In this document: positions 30,089 through 39,700 of the stretch, piece after piece
Position numbering within the stretch: the first letter of the stretch is position 1
Layout of the letters: the number at the start of each line of letters is the position of its first letter
DNA from: a virus
IMG/VR virus record: IMGVR_UViG_3300042887_002920
Span: 1 to 51,997 of that record
Strand: one strand, 5' to 3'
DNA length: 51,997 nucleotides
Made by a program: the position numbers and the translations under genes
Notes under the pieces: model-generated
The model's database searches: none
Told to the model about the DNA's origin: nothing
Seen by the model: only the letters and a program-made list of their open reading frames with translations

Positions 30089-32287
30089 ATGGCAAAGGTT
30101 ACATTTGAATTTGATAATGAAGGGTATATCAATGTTCGTGGTGAAAAATACTCTGCACTTGAAATAGTAAATGATGCAGGTGATACTGCATTGGATTGGA
30201 TGTTAGCATCTGATAATGCTGAATTAGTTGCACTTGCAAGTACATGGGGATTGACTCCAGATAAAGATGATAAAACTGGATCGGTAGAAGAAAAACCTGC
30301 AGATGATCCTGAAAATGAAGGAAATGTAGATGAGGCAGTTGATAAGTCTGATACAGGTAGTGGTGGATTATCCAATGAAGAAATTACAAGTTTAACTGAT
30401 AAACTTAATATATTGTTTGGGTATAAAGTTGTTAAAGGTGTTGTTCAAAAAGATAAAAATGGAAAACCAGTTATAGCAAACCAAAAGGCCGCCATTAAAA
30501 TTACAGGTGGTGCTGAACCAAAAATACAAGCAGACGGAACCATTGATATTGCAGGTGATGTTACCATAAATTTAGTTTCAGGGAATAAATCATTACCGTC
30601 TGTAAAAGATGGTAAATTTACTGTAAAATTTGGAATTATTGGTGGTAATTTTATATGTAGAAGTGTAAAACTTTCATCACTCGAAGGTGGTCCTAAAAAA
30701 GTCAATGGTCAATTTGATATTTCAAAAAATGAATTAACTTCATTAGTTGGTTCTCCAAATGAAGTTGGTAGTTTTTTTGCTACTGATAATAAAAAATTAA
30801 CATCATTGGCAGGTGGACCAAAAATAATAAAGGGAATAACTGATACAAATAAAAGTCAAAAAGAATATATCTATGATGTATCTGGTTGTGGATTAACAAC
30901 ATTAGAAGGAAATGGAATAACTTCTTTTGGTCCAGGCGGATTTAATTGTGGTGGTAATAAGATTACAAGTTTAGCAGGTTTGGGTGTTGTTACTTCAACT
31001 GGTGTAACACGATTTGATTGTTCTAACAATCAATTAACATCATTGAATGGAATACCAAAACCTATAAAAGATGTAAAAACCGGTAGACCTGGTAACTATT
31101 GGATAAGCAATAACATTCAAATAACAGTATTTCCTGTTAATATGGCAGATTTTGAAGTTGATGGCTTTGTTGCAAGTGGGTTATCATTAACATCACTTTC
31201 TTTTGCACCAAAACAAATATATGGAGATTTTGACTGTTCTGGCAATAAAGGTGCAAAAAAACTTACAAATCAAAGTATTGGTAAGGACAGGTTTGTATCT
31301 GGCGGTGGATTTGAAGCTGATGCTGGAAATCGTATTGTAAAAATAGATGGTGAATTTATTACAAGTGAAGGATCATGGAAAGATAAAACTTATGATGTTA
31401 ATACAACATTTAAGAAATCCGAAACACAAACACAATCAGGACTTGCAGGGCTAGCTCCATTAGGTTCTGGATCAATAGGTGGTGTTGAATATATTGAAAA
31501 TCCAACTAAAAAATTAAGTTCTGGTAAACCATCTAGACTTTGGTTACAAAAATTCAATCCATCCAATTTGAGAGCTGGTTATACTGCACCAAAAGCAGTT
31601 GGCAAAAATCAAATTGGAGAAAACAAATATCCATTTGGTTCAAAAAACACAGGTGGTTGGGTTGCAGCCGGATTCAAAAATTTCATAAATGCAGGACCAT
31701 TTGAAGGATCTACTAATCCAACGTGGGGTTCGGGACAACCAAATGGTTTATTTATAGTTGATGGGAAAAATTATGGATCAAAATTGGCAGAGGCAAAAAA
31801 TCTAAATAGTAACAATTCTGATATGCGATTTTTACCAATGGTTGTTGTTAAACCAAATCCTAACATAATATCAGATGGGTATGCAACAGAGGTAAGACCA
31901 GGTTCAACTGATGGCATACTTAAAAAAGGATGGGGTAATATACAAGTTGGAATACCGATGTATAACATTTGTATACGAAATAATGCAGTAAAAGATGTTC
32001 ATGCATCATTCAAAAAGCATTCTGGATGGCCGTTTATTGGAATACTTGGATCTGGAATGTGGTTTGCTGGTGCAACAGATATGGATGGTCCAAGAACATC
32101 AACTACTAGTTGGAATATACCAGAAATTTCAAATGCAGTTTTGAATCATTTTAATAAAAAAGGTGATACTGTAACAATTATGTCAGGCGGTGATGGCGGA
32201 GGATCAACAAAACTTGTTGTCAATGGACAACTAGTTGGAGGATCTTTGGCAGAAAATAGAGCAGTTCCAACTATTTTAGCGTGGTAA
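30089..32287 (+). CDS. virion protein with leucine-rich repeats and phosphodiester glycosidase domain
   Basis: The protein has 732 residues. The N-terminal ~56 residues (KYSALEIVNDAGDTALDWML...STWGLTPD) resemble a segment in the next gene and may dock to the tail. After an acidic linker, repeats of the type LTSLxGxPxxVxGxFxxSxN cover about 190-400. The C-terminal ~230 residues have MWFAGATDMDGPRTSTTSW, a helix AVLNHFNKKGDTVTIM, and SGGDGGGSTKLVVNG (DGGGST 702-707), ending PTILAW. This matches the secreted NAGPA-type enzyme at 14977, which ends PNVLAW. I infer a receptor-binding and glycan-cleaving tail protein. Confidence 0.75.
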   Translation: MAKVTFEFDNEGYINVRGEKYSALEIVNDAGDTALDWMLASDNAELVALASTWGLTPDKDDKTGSVEEKPADDPENEGNVDEAVDKSDTGSGGLSNEEITSLTDKLNILFGYKVVKGVVQKDKNGKPVIANQKAAIKITGGAEPKIQADGTIDIAGDVTINLVSGNKSLPSVKDGKFTVKFGIIGGNFICRSVKLSSLEGGPKKVNGQFDISKNELTSLVGSPNEVGSFFATDNKKLTSLAGGPKIIKGITDTNKSQKEYIYDVSGCGLTTLEGNGITSFGPGGFNCGGNKITSLAGLGVVTSTGVTRFDCSNNQLTSLNGIPKPIKDVKTGRPGNYWISNNIQITVFPVNMADFEVDGFVASGLSLTSLSFAPKQIYGDFDCSGNKGAKKLTNQSIGKDRFVSGGGFEADAGNRIVKIDGEFITSEGSWKDKTYDVNTTFKKSETQTQSGLAGLAPLGSGSIGGVEYIENPTKKLSSGKPSRLWLQKFNPSNLRAGYTAPKAVGKNQIGENKYPFGSKNTGGWVAAGFKNFINAGPFEGSTNPTWGSGQPNGLFIVDGKNYGSKLAEAKNLNSNNSDMRFLPMVVVKPNPNIISDGYATEVRPGSTDGILKKGWGNIQVGIPMYNICIRNNAVKDVHASFKKHSGWPFIGILGSGMWFAGATDMDGPRTSTTSWNIPEISNAVLNHFNKKGDTVTIMSGGDGGGSTKLVVNGQLVGGSLAENRAVPTILAW

Positions 32288-32311
32288 TTAAAATAATAAC
32301 AGAGAAATCAT

Positions 32312-34861
32312 ATGCCAAGAACAGTAAATGATATAGAACAAGATAGTGCTCCTGATATTAGGGTTGCTAGACGTGCACTGAATAGCAATTTACAGGATAA
32401 CACTAAAATTGATAGAGTTTCTGATGAAGTAAAAGATGATCAATCTAATAAAAGAACTGATGATGATGGTGGTCAAGATAAATCAAAAAATCCAGATAGT
32501 GTTTTCTATAAAGGAGACGATAATACATCTGAAGGTAATGACAGTTCTGGTGGAAATGATGATAGTTCTGATGATGAAAACTTAGGTAATTTTGTCAGAG
32601 ATTTATTCGGAGATAAAAAAGATGATGATGAGGAAATTGAAAAACCCGCTGATAGGGGACCAACAAATGAAGAACTTGATAACGAAGAACCCGGTGGCAA
32701 CGAACAATCAGGCGAAGAAGCCAATGAAGAAAGAACAGGACAATTTGGTTCAAATGTCAATTCCGGTGATGACAATACAAACGATCCACAAAAACAAGAT
32801 GAAAAAGTTAGTATAAATTTCTCCCGAAGAAATAGAAGTAAAGGTGTTACAGTAACATATAATGGTGTAACATATCAGGTAGATACAAAGGGAACCGAAT
32901 CTGATGTTGATATGGGTGGTTTACAAGAATGGTTAGATGATACATTTACTATTGGATCAACTGTAATAAATCTTTCTGAATTTTCAAGTAAGTCTGATTC
33001 TGAAAAATTAGAAATTGTTAAAAATGCTTTGGGTGAATCTGGTACACCAACAACTCCACCATCTGGAAAAAAATACAATGCTAATGGACTAGCTTGGTTT
33101 GTAAAAAGAGATTCTAAATATGGTGCCCGTGTTAGTATAGCCGATCCAGATGACACGAAAAAAAGTATATTTTTTGATGATACCGGCAATATAACGGTGA
33201 AAGATGTAACGTATACGGCAAAAGAAGTATTTTATGAAAACGAATCTGCAGTTGCTTGGTTAAAAAAACAAGTTGATGATACAAAATCAGAGGAATTGGC
33301 AGCACTTTATGCAGGATGGGGCTTTACACCAGATGCACCGCCGGCTGATATACCGAAAGATGAAAACCCAGCAACAAATCCTGATGATCCTGAGAAAAAA
33401 TTTGAACCAAAATTAAAAGAAAATACAACACCAGAAGGTGCACCAACAAATGTAGAAAATAGTGCTGCACTTACAACTGGAAAATTAAGAGAACTTAATG
33501 GTAAAATTGTTGCTCCTGGTGCAAGTATCAATATGTGGGCATCACATATAGATTACAAAGTGCCAAAATATCCAACATCAACTGGATATTATGGTATTCG
33601 TGATCAAAAAGCAAAAACAGATGGATTGGGATTCGCAAAAGACGAATACAATATCGAAACAAAACTTGTTGGTGCTGTAAAAGTTTATTTTAATGCTCAA
33701 TGGGAAAAGTTAATATCCGGTACTCCAATTCCTGTTGCAAAAAAATCTGAAGATCTAAATTTAATAGATTATCCAATAATAATGAATTTTACAGAAGTTG
33801 GTGTTTGGAATAAAAAAGTTCCTTATGTTGCTGATACACAAACAGAACAACATAGAATGTTATACAAAGGTTATAGTGGTGGGAGGTATAATATGGATAA
33901 ATGGGGGATAGGATCTTACGGTGCCGGTGAAAATAAAGGTGGATTTGCCAATTGGTCTGAACAACCACACTGGTGTGGTATATTTACACAACATTGTATA
34001 AGTCATGGTGGATATACTTTTCCAGGAGAACCTGTTGGTTTAGCTGCTGCTAATAAAATTAACGATGTATATTTTAATTCTTCACTTAAAAAATTAAAAG
34101 AAGTAGGATTAGAAGAAGCAAGTGAATGTTTTGCCAATGTTCCAACTTATTTGGATTCTGCTGGCAAAAGTATTCCAGTTAAAAAGTTTTTGGATAAAAA
34201 GGGATTTGGTGTAAAAGGTGGAAAAAGTGATTATTTTACAGATGTATATGGTATTCTTTTAGAAAGTGCAACTTATTCAGAGACAACTGAAACAGAAGTT
34301 GTTATGATTCCAGATGGTAATAAATTAAAACCAAAAAAGAAAACAAAAGTAAATAGAGAAAAAATACCTGTTGCAGTTCGAGAATCATTATTACCAAATC
34401 CAATAATGGTATACTTTATAGGTGGTATTCATTTTACAAAAGATGGATTAACTTCACAAGGAAAAAAATTATTAGAACATTTTTTATCACAAAGAGGGTG
34501 GGAAGTTTCTATAATAAGTCGTGGTGGACACATTGAAGTTTGTCCTTATATTAACCCTGATGGCACTATCGCTCGTTTTGGAGGAAACACTGGTGCAAGT
34601 TCATTTGTTAGTAGAGACGGTGGAAAATTTGCTGCAAAAGGTAGTTCAATATGGGCTTTTAGTGGTGGTGCAAAAGCTGGAACATTTGTTGTATTTACAA
34701 AAGTTGTTCCAAAGGCTGGATCTCAAAAAGTTGAACCAACAATGAACGGACAATTCAGAAGAACGCCGATTGTTGATAGTTATTATAGAAGCATAGATAA
34801 CAAAACCATATTACCAACATTAAAAAACGTTTTATATGATCAAATTGTTGAAAAAGAATAA
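32312..34861 (+). CDS. tail-associated cell-wall hydrolase (CHAP/NlpC-like)
   Basis: The protein has 849 residues. Residues ~25-165 are low-complexity Asp/Gly/Asn/Ser/Glu. Next come two ~70-residue modules (VTYNGVTYQVDTKG... and VTYTAKEVFYENESAV...GWGFTPD). The second matches the N-terminus of the previous gene. The C-terminal half has EQPHWCGIFTQHCISHGGY (Cys near 552), ISRGGHIEVC (His near 739) and FGGNTGASS, the Cys, His and polar residues of a CHAP or NlpC/P60-type peptidase in order. It likely digests peptidoglycan cross-links at infection. Confidence 0.7.
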   Translation: MPRTVNDIEQDSAPDIRVARRALNSNLQDNTKIDRVSDEVKDDQSNKRTDDDGGQDKSKNPDSVFYKGDDNTSEGNDSSGGNDDSSDDENLGNFVRDLFGDKKDDDEEIEKPADRGPTNEELDNEEPGGNEQSGEEANEERTGQFGSNVNSGDDNTNDPQKQDEKVSINFSRRNRSKGVTVTYNGVTYQVDTKGTESDVDMGGLQEWLDDTFTIGSTVINLSEFSSKSDSEKLEIVKNALGESGTPTTPPSGKKYNANGLAWFVKRDSKYGARVSIADPDDTKKSIFFDDTGNITVKDVTYTAKEVFYENESAVAWLKKQVDDTKSEELAALYAGWGFTPDAPPADIPKDENPATNPDDPEKKFEPKLKENTTPEGAPTNVENSAALTTGKLRELNGKIVAPGASINMWASHIDYKVPKYPTSTGYYGIRDQKAKTDGLGFAKDEYNIETKLVGAVKVYFNAQWEKLISGTPIPVAKKSEDLNLIDYPIIMNFTEVGVWNKKVPYVADTQTEQHRMLYKGYSGGRYNMDKWGIGSYGAGENKGGFANWSEQPHWCGIFTQHCISHGGYTFPGEPVGLAAANKINDVYFNSSLKKLKEVGLEEASECFANVPTYLDSAGKSIPVKKFLDKKGFGVKGGKSDYFTDVYGILLESATYSETTETEVVMIPDGNKLKPKKKTKVNREKIPVAVRESLLPNPIMVYFIGGIHFTKDGLTSQGKKLLEHFLSQRGWEVSIISRGGHIEVCPYINPDGTIARFGGNTGASSFVSRDGGKFAAKGSSIWAFSGGAKAGTFVVFTKVVPKAGSQKVEPTMNGQFRRTPIVDSYYRSIDNKTILPTLKNVLYDQIVEKE

Positions 34862-34873
34862 GGAGTTTTTAGT

Positions 34874-35302
34874 ATGAACACGAAGAATTTTTTTACTAAA
34901 ATAAGAGAAATAATTAGAGAAGAAATTGAATATGCTCTTGAAAAGAAAATATCTCAAAAGCAAACAAAAAAAGATGATATTTCTGCATTAAAACATGGTC
35001 TATCTATGTATAATGAATCACAATCAACGAAAAAAGTAGTAAAACCAAAACAACAAAAAAGTGAATTTGGTTCTATAAAAGAATTGTTAGCAGAAACAAA
35101 AAGAAGTCTTCAAGACAGTTATGAAATGGAAGATGAATTTAGCTTTACTGCAGATATGGCAGAAGGATTTGGAAATGAAAGAGTAGGATCGGCTATTCCA
35201 AATGGCTACAATAAAACAGAAATACCTAACGAAGTAATGAGTGCACTTACAAGAGATTATTCTGAACTTATGAAAAAAATTGATGAAAAAAAAGGGAGAT
35301 AA
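34874..35302 (+). CDS. small baseplate-block protein
   Basis: The protein has 142 residues; AAGGAGTTTTTAGT precedes the ATG. The N-terminal helix is FTKIREIIREEIEYALEKKI, then a Lys/Gln/Ser linker, EFGSIKELLAETKRSLQDSY and the ending NEVMSALTRDYSELMKKIDE. Small proteins with such an N-terminal helix precede gp25 in some T4-like marine phages. No function is known to me. It sits 3 bp before gp25. Confidence 0.65.
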   Translation: MNTKNFFTKIREIIREEIEYALEKKISQKQTKKDDISALKHGLSMYNESQSTKKVVKPKQQKSEFGSIKELLAETKRSLQDSYEMEDEFSFTADMAEGFGNERVGSAIPNGYNKTEIPNEVMSALTRDYSELMKKIDEKKGR

Positions 35303-35305
35303 TAA

Positions 35306-35815
35306 TTGAGACCACTTTCAAGATCTGAAAATAGAATAAATTATTTTCAAAAACCTATAAACGAAGGAAACGCCACACAAGGTAACAAATTTGTTGGTGT
35401 AACATTGCCTTTTAATAATCCAAAGGGTATTTTCTTTCAAAGTAGAACAAATGTAAAACAGTTGTTTTCAAATGTGAGAAACTTGTTATTAACAACAAGA
35501 GGTGAGAGATATATGATTCCTGATTTTGGAACAAATCTAAAAAATATATTGTTTGAAAACATAACAAGCGAAGATCAATTTTTAGAAAGTATAAAATCAG
35601 ATATTGTAGAGGCATTAAATACATGGATGCCTTTTTTAACAATAGAAAAATTAACAGTTAATATAAATCCAGATACATCAAATTTAGCCGAAAATGATCA
35701 TGCGATACAAATAGATTTAACTCTAAAACTTCGAGAAACAACAATATATTTACCAATAAGACTATTTATATCTACAATAGGTAGAATTGAAATTGCGGCA
35801 ATAGAGCCGCGGTGA
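35306..35815 (+). CDS. baseplate wedge protein gp25
   Basis: The protein has 169 residues. The start is TTG at 35306 with AGGGAGATAATAA upstream; no ATG is available before the conserved region. The gpW/gp25 core is clear: KQLFSNVRNLLLTTRGERYM, then IPDFGTNLKNILFENITSED, with a later strand-rich IQIDLTLKLRETTIYLPIRL. gp25 links the sheath initiator to the baseplate wedge of contractile tails. The catalytic-looking residues proposed for T4 gp25 lysozyme are not evident. Confidence 0.9.
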   Translation: MRPLSRSENRINYFQKPINEGNATQGNKFVGVTLPFNNPKGIFFQSRTNVKQLFSNVRNLLLTTRGERYMIPDFGTNLKNILFENITSEDQFLESIKSDIVEALNTWMPFLTIEKLTVNINPDTSNLAENDHAIQIDLTLKLRETTIYLPIRLFISTIGRIEIAAIEPR

Positions 35816-35832
35816 AAATATAGGTGATAAAA

Positions 35833-37722
35833 ATGGCTTTAATCCAAAAAGATATTCGTTATTCAAATAGAGATTTCAATTCATTAAAAAAATCTTTGAT
35901 AGATTTTTCCAAAAATTATTTTCCAGATACATACCAAGATTTCAATGAAACCTCACCGGGAATGTTATTTTTGGAAATGGCAGCTTATGTTGGGGATGTT
36001 TTGTCATTTTATACAGATGTTACACTACAAGAATCAATGATTCTGTTTGCTAATGAACGTCAAAATATACTTAACATTGCACATTCTCTCGGTTATGCAC
36101 CAAAAAATAGGGTTGCAGCAAATACCGTATTAGATGTTTTTCAAGTTGTTCCTGCAAAAAAAGTAGGTCTTGAAATAGTTCCAGATTATGATTATGCAAT
36201 GGCAATAGAACCTGGAATGCGTGTATCACCAACAACCGATGGAACAATTACATTCAGAACAATAGATTATATTGATTTTAAGTCTAGTAGTAGTTTTGAT
36301 TCAACAGAAGTAACTCCATATGAAATAGATAATACAACGGGAGAAGTTACATTTTGGCTTCTGAGAAAACAAGCGAAAGCTATTTCCGGAACAATTAGAT
36401 CTTCAACATTTAGTGCGGGTGATCCAAAACCATACGATAAATTTACAATAGAAGAAACGGATATAATAGAAATACTCTATGCAATAGATACAGAAGGAAA
36501 CAAATGGGAACACGTTCCTAATTTGGCACAAGATACTGTATTTGAACCGGTGTTAAACATACCAAGAAATGATTCACAATTAAGTAAATATAGATCAGAA
36601 ACACCATACTTACTTAAATTGAGAAGAGTTCCTAGACGATTTACTTCAAGACAGATGGCAAATGGAAATGTGGAAATACAGTTTGGTGCGGGAATCAGTG
36701 ATGTAGATGATGAATTGTTAATTCCAAATCCAGATTTAGTCGGTGGTGCTTTGCCTATGACAAATCCAAATTTATCGATAAACATAGATCCTTCAAACTT
36801 TTTGTATACAAAAACATATGGTCTTGCACCAAACAATACAACATTGACATTCTTCTATACAATCGGTGGTGGAACCGAAGACAATGTTCCAAGTGAAGTA
36901 TTAAATAATGTTTTGAATAGAATAGTAATTTTAGATTCAACTGGATTGGATCCAGTGTTATATGGTCAAATTGTATCCAGTTTGGCTGTAACAAACCCAA
37001 GACCTGCAACAGGTGGTAAATTTCAAGAAGATATACAAGAGATTAGACAAAATGCCGTTGCTTCTTTTGCTGCACAAAATCGTGCAGTTACAAAAGAAGA
37101 TTACATAATCCGTGCTTATAGTCTACCATCAAAGTATGGTTCTATTGCAAAGGCATATATTACGAAAGATACTCAATTAACGAAGGATTCTATATTCAAT
37201 AGTGATAGAGTTCAAAACGATTTAGCTCTAAACTTTTATGTTCTTGGTTATGACGTAAACGGTAAACTTACAACAGTAAACAATGCTACAAAGGAAAATC
37301 TAAAAAATTATTTGAATTGGTATAGAATACTAACAGATGCAATTAACATTAGAGATGCTTATATTATCAATGTAGGCGTAAATTTTGACATAATAACTTT
37401 ACCTGATCAAAATTCAAACCAAGTTGTTCTTCGTTGTATTGAAAGATTGAAACAATACTTTGATGTAAACAAATGGCAAATAAATCAACCGATTGCAATA
37501 AGCAACATATACACAGAATTAGATAGGGTTCCTGGTGTTCAAACTGTTGTAAATGTTAAAATTAGAAATTTATCTGATACGAACTTGGGTTACTCTCCTC
37601 ATGCCTATAACATAGAACAAGCAACAAAAGATGGTGTTTTGTTCCCGTCATTAGATCCATCTATTTTTGAAATAAAATATCCAAACAATGATATTGTTGG
37701 TAGAGCGAGGTCATTCGGATGA
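35833..37722 (+). CDS. baseplate wedge protein gp6 (baseplate J-like)
   Basis: The protein has 629 residues. ATG at 35833 is favoured over GTG at 35824 because AGGTGAT lies at a suitable distance. DFNSLKKSLIDFSKNYFPDT, then DFNETSPGMLFLEMAAYVGD, then VLSFYTDVTLQESMILFANE is the T4 gp6 signature. The later NAVASFAAQNRAVTKEDYI is the usual baseplate J motif. gp6 forms the wedge ring of the baseplate. The order gp25 then gp6 is kept as in T4-like phages. Confidence 0.93.
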   Translation: MALIQKDIRYSNRDFNSLKKSLIDFSKNYFPDTYQDFNETSPGMLFLEMAAYVGDVLSFYTDVTLQESMILFANERQNILNIAHSLGYAPKNRVAANTVLDVFQVVPAKKVGLEIVPDYDYAMAIEPGMRVSPTTDGTITFRTIDYIDFKSSSSFDSTEVTPYEIDNTTGEVTFWLLRKQAKAISGTIRSSTFSAGDPKPYDKFTIEETDIIEILYAIDTEGNKWEHVPNLAQDTVFEPVLNIPRNDSQLSKYRSETPYLLKLRRVPRRFTSRQMANGNVEIQFGAGISDVDDELLIPNPDLVGGALPMTNPNLSINIDPSNFLYTKTYGLAPNNTTLTFFYTIGGGTEDNVPSEVLNNVLNRIVILDSTGLDPVLYGQIVSSLAVTNPRPATGGKFQEDIQEIRQNAVASFAAQNRAVTKEDYIIRAYSLPSKYGSIAKAYITKDTQLTKDSIFNSDRVQNDLALNFYVLGYDVNGKLTTVNNATKENLKNYLNWYRILTDAINIRDAYIINVGVNFDIITLPDQNSNQVVLRCIERLKQYFDVNKWQINQPIAISNIYTELDRVPGVQTVVNVKIRNLSDTNLGYSPHAYNIEQATKDGVLFPSLDPSIFEIKYPNNDIVGRARSFG

Positions 37723-38897
37723 TATATTCTATTTTTGCACAGCGAGATGCTACAATTTATGAAAGACAATATACCATGAATACTGGTATAGATCCTTTAT
37801 TGGAATTATCCCATGAAACACCAGGTTCAGGATCTTCAATTTACAATAGTAGAATACTTGTAAAGTTTGATATGTCAGATGTTGAAAATAGAATTAACTC
37901 TGGTAAAATATCTGAAAATGCAAAATACTATCTATCTCTTATTACTGCAGATATTAGAGAAATTCCACAAGAATATGTTGTATATGCATACCCATTGAGT
38001 TCATCTTGGACTAACGGAACTGGTAAATTTGTAAATTTACCATATACAACAGATGGAGTTTCTTGGAGATACCGAACATCAAAAACAGTTGGAACCGAAT
38101 GGGATATACCACCAACAGTTGATAGTTTAGAATGGGATGAAGTGTCACAGACATGGATTCAAGATGACGGGATATGGGGAAACAATACACCTACTGCAAC
38201 AGTTACATCATCGTATTTTACACATGAAGGCGGTGGAACATGGTGGGATTATGATAATTTGGAATGCACTCAATCATTTTCATTCCAATCGTCAGATATT
38301 TATATGGATGTCACAAATCTTGCAAGAAGATGGGTAACTGGATCAGGAAGATTTGAAAATGACGGAATGATTCTAAAATTCAGCAATGAAATGGAATCAT
38401 CTCCTAATAATCTATTGAATAGTCTTAAATTTTTTGGAACGGATAGTAATACGATATATGTTCCAAGATTGAACATAGTTTGGGATGATTCTGAATTTAT
38501 TACTGGAAGTTTAGAATCAGTTGCTGAAGATAGCATAAATTTGAATGTTAAACTTAAAAAGTTTTATGCAGAAAAAGAAAGGGCAAAAATAAGAATATAT
38601 GCAAATTCTCGTTATCCACAAAAAAATTACACAACAACTGCATATCAAACTGTAAATTATTATTTACCATCATCTTCTTATTATGAAATCCGTGATGCTC
38701 ATAGTGATGAAATAATTCTTCCTTTTGATTACACTGGTTCAAAAATTAGTTGTGATGGAACAAGTAGTTATTTTAATCTGTGGATGGATTCATTTCAACC
38801 AGAAAGATTTTATAGAGTGGTAATAAAAATAGAAAGAGAAGATGGAGATAATGTTCAAATTTTTGACAACAATCATTACTTCAAGGTTGTAAGATGA
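37719..38897 (+). CDS. baseplate/tail structural protein
   Basis: The protein has 392 residues, overlapping gp6 by four bases. The DATIYER...DPLLELSHETPGSGSSIYNSRILVKFD opening and SDIYMDVTNLARRWVTGSG resemble DNRLRE-like beta-sandwich domains found on phage and bacterial surface proteins. The second half is beta-rich. I place it as a wedge or peripheral baseplate subunit by synteny (between gp6 and a gp7-sized gene). A firm T4 equivalent is not evident. Confidence 0.65.
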   Translation: MIYSIFAQRDATIYERQYTMNTGIDPLLELSHETPGSGSSIYNSRILVKFDMSDVENRINSGKISENAKYYLSLITADIREIPQEYVVYAYPLSSSWTNGTGKFVNLPYTTDGVSWRYRTSKTVGTEWDIPPTVDSLEWDEVSQTWIQDDGIWGNNTPTATVTSSYFTHEGGGTWWDYDNLECTQSFSFQSSDIYMDVTNLARRWVTGSGRFENDGMILKFSNEMESSPNNLLNSLKFFGTDSNTIYVPRLNIVWDDSEFITGSLESVAEDSINLNVKLKKFYAEKERAKIRIYANSRYPQKNYTTTAYQTVNYYLPSSSYYEIRDAHSDEIILPFDYTGSKISCDGTSSYFNLWMDSFQPERFYRVVIKIEREDGDNVQIFDNNHYFKVVR

Positions 38898-39679
38898 GTG
38901 ATTTACAAAGAGATTCTGCAACAAACAGAATAATAAGTTACATCGATGAACGTTCTGTTCAAAACAAAGGAAATATAGAAATACCGGTAGTTGATCAAAG
39001 ATTTTTAGCTGAAAGTTTTGATTTTGTTGTTAAATCAAATTTTACTTCTTTATCTGACGCTGTAAATGCAGAACAAAATTTGTTTAACCAATTAAAAAAC
39101 ATAGAAAATGGAATTTTTTCTGGAGTTCCATTGGGCAATCTTTCTGCAACTGATATTCAAAATGTTCAAGATATTGCTAAAAACGAATTGCTTCAAAATT
39201 TACAAAACATTGTAGAAAGTAATCCTAATAGTATTGCTAATTTAGAAAGAAGAATTGCCGAATTAGAGGCAATCGTAGATAGTCAAAGAGATCAATTAGT
39301 AGATTGGCAAAATGCATCAGAAAGATGGCAAGAAACTGTTAGTCTTTGGGCACGTGAAAATGAAAATCAATCTGTTCGCGCTGATTCATTTGAGAGATTG
39401 AGTAATCAACTTTCTGCACAAAATGAACAAATTATTACAGAACTTAAAACTGAAATGGATCTACAAAACATAATTGCATCTGGATCAATATCTTCTCTTG
39501 CACAAAGAACCGATAAAACACTTAATACATTATTGACGGAAGTTGATACTATAAGAACTGTTGGTGGTATGTTTACTGATCCAGCAACAGGATATGTAGG
39601 AAAATTATCGGAAAAAATCAATGTTGATTTTTTGAATGAATCTCCACCAGAAGAAAATGGTGATGATGAAGGTGGTTAA
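38894..39679 (+). CDS. coiled-coil structural protein
   Basis: The protein has 261 residues, overlapping the previous stop. The segment from LERRIAELEAIVDSQRDQLV through LSNQLSAQNEQIITELKTEM (about 115-195) is a strong trimer-type coiled coil. The ends are globular or disordered (SPPEENGDDEGG). It probably makes a fibrous connector in the baseplate or tail-fibre attachment. There is no enzyme motif. Confidence 0.65.
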   Translation: MSDLQRDSATNRIISYIDERSVQNKGNIEIPVVDQRFLAESFDFVVKSNFTSLSDAVNAEQNLFNQLKNIENGIFSGVPLGNLSATDIQNVQDIAKNELLQNLQNIVESNPNSIANLERRIAELEAIVDSQRDQLVDWQNASERWQETVSLWARENENQSVRADSFERLSNQLSAQNEQIITELKTEMDLQNIIASGSISSLAQRTDKTLNTLLTEVDTIRTVGGMFTDPATGYVGKLSEKINVDFLNESPPEENGDDEGG

Positions 39680-39700
39680 TAAATAAGGTGATTTAATTTT

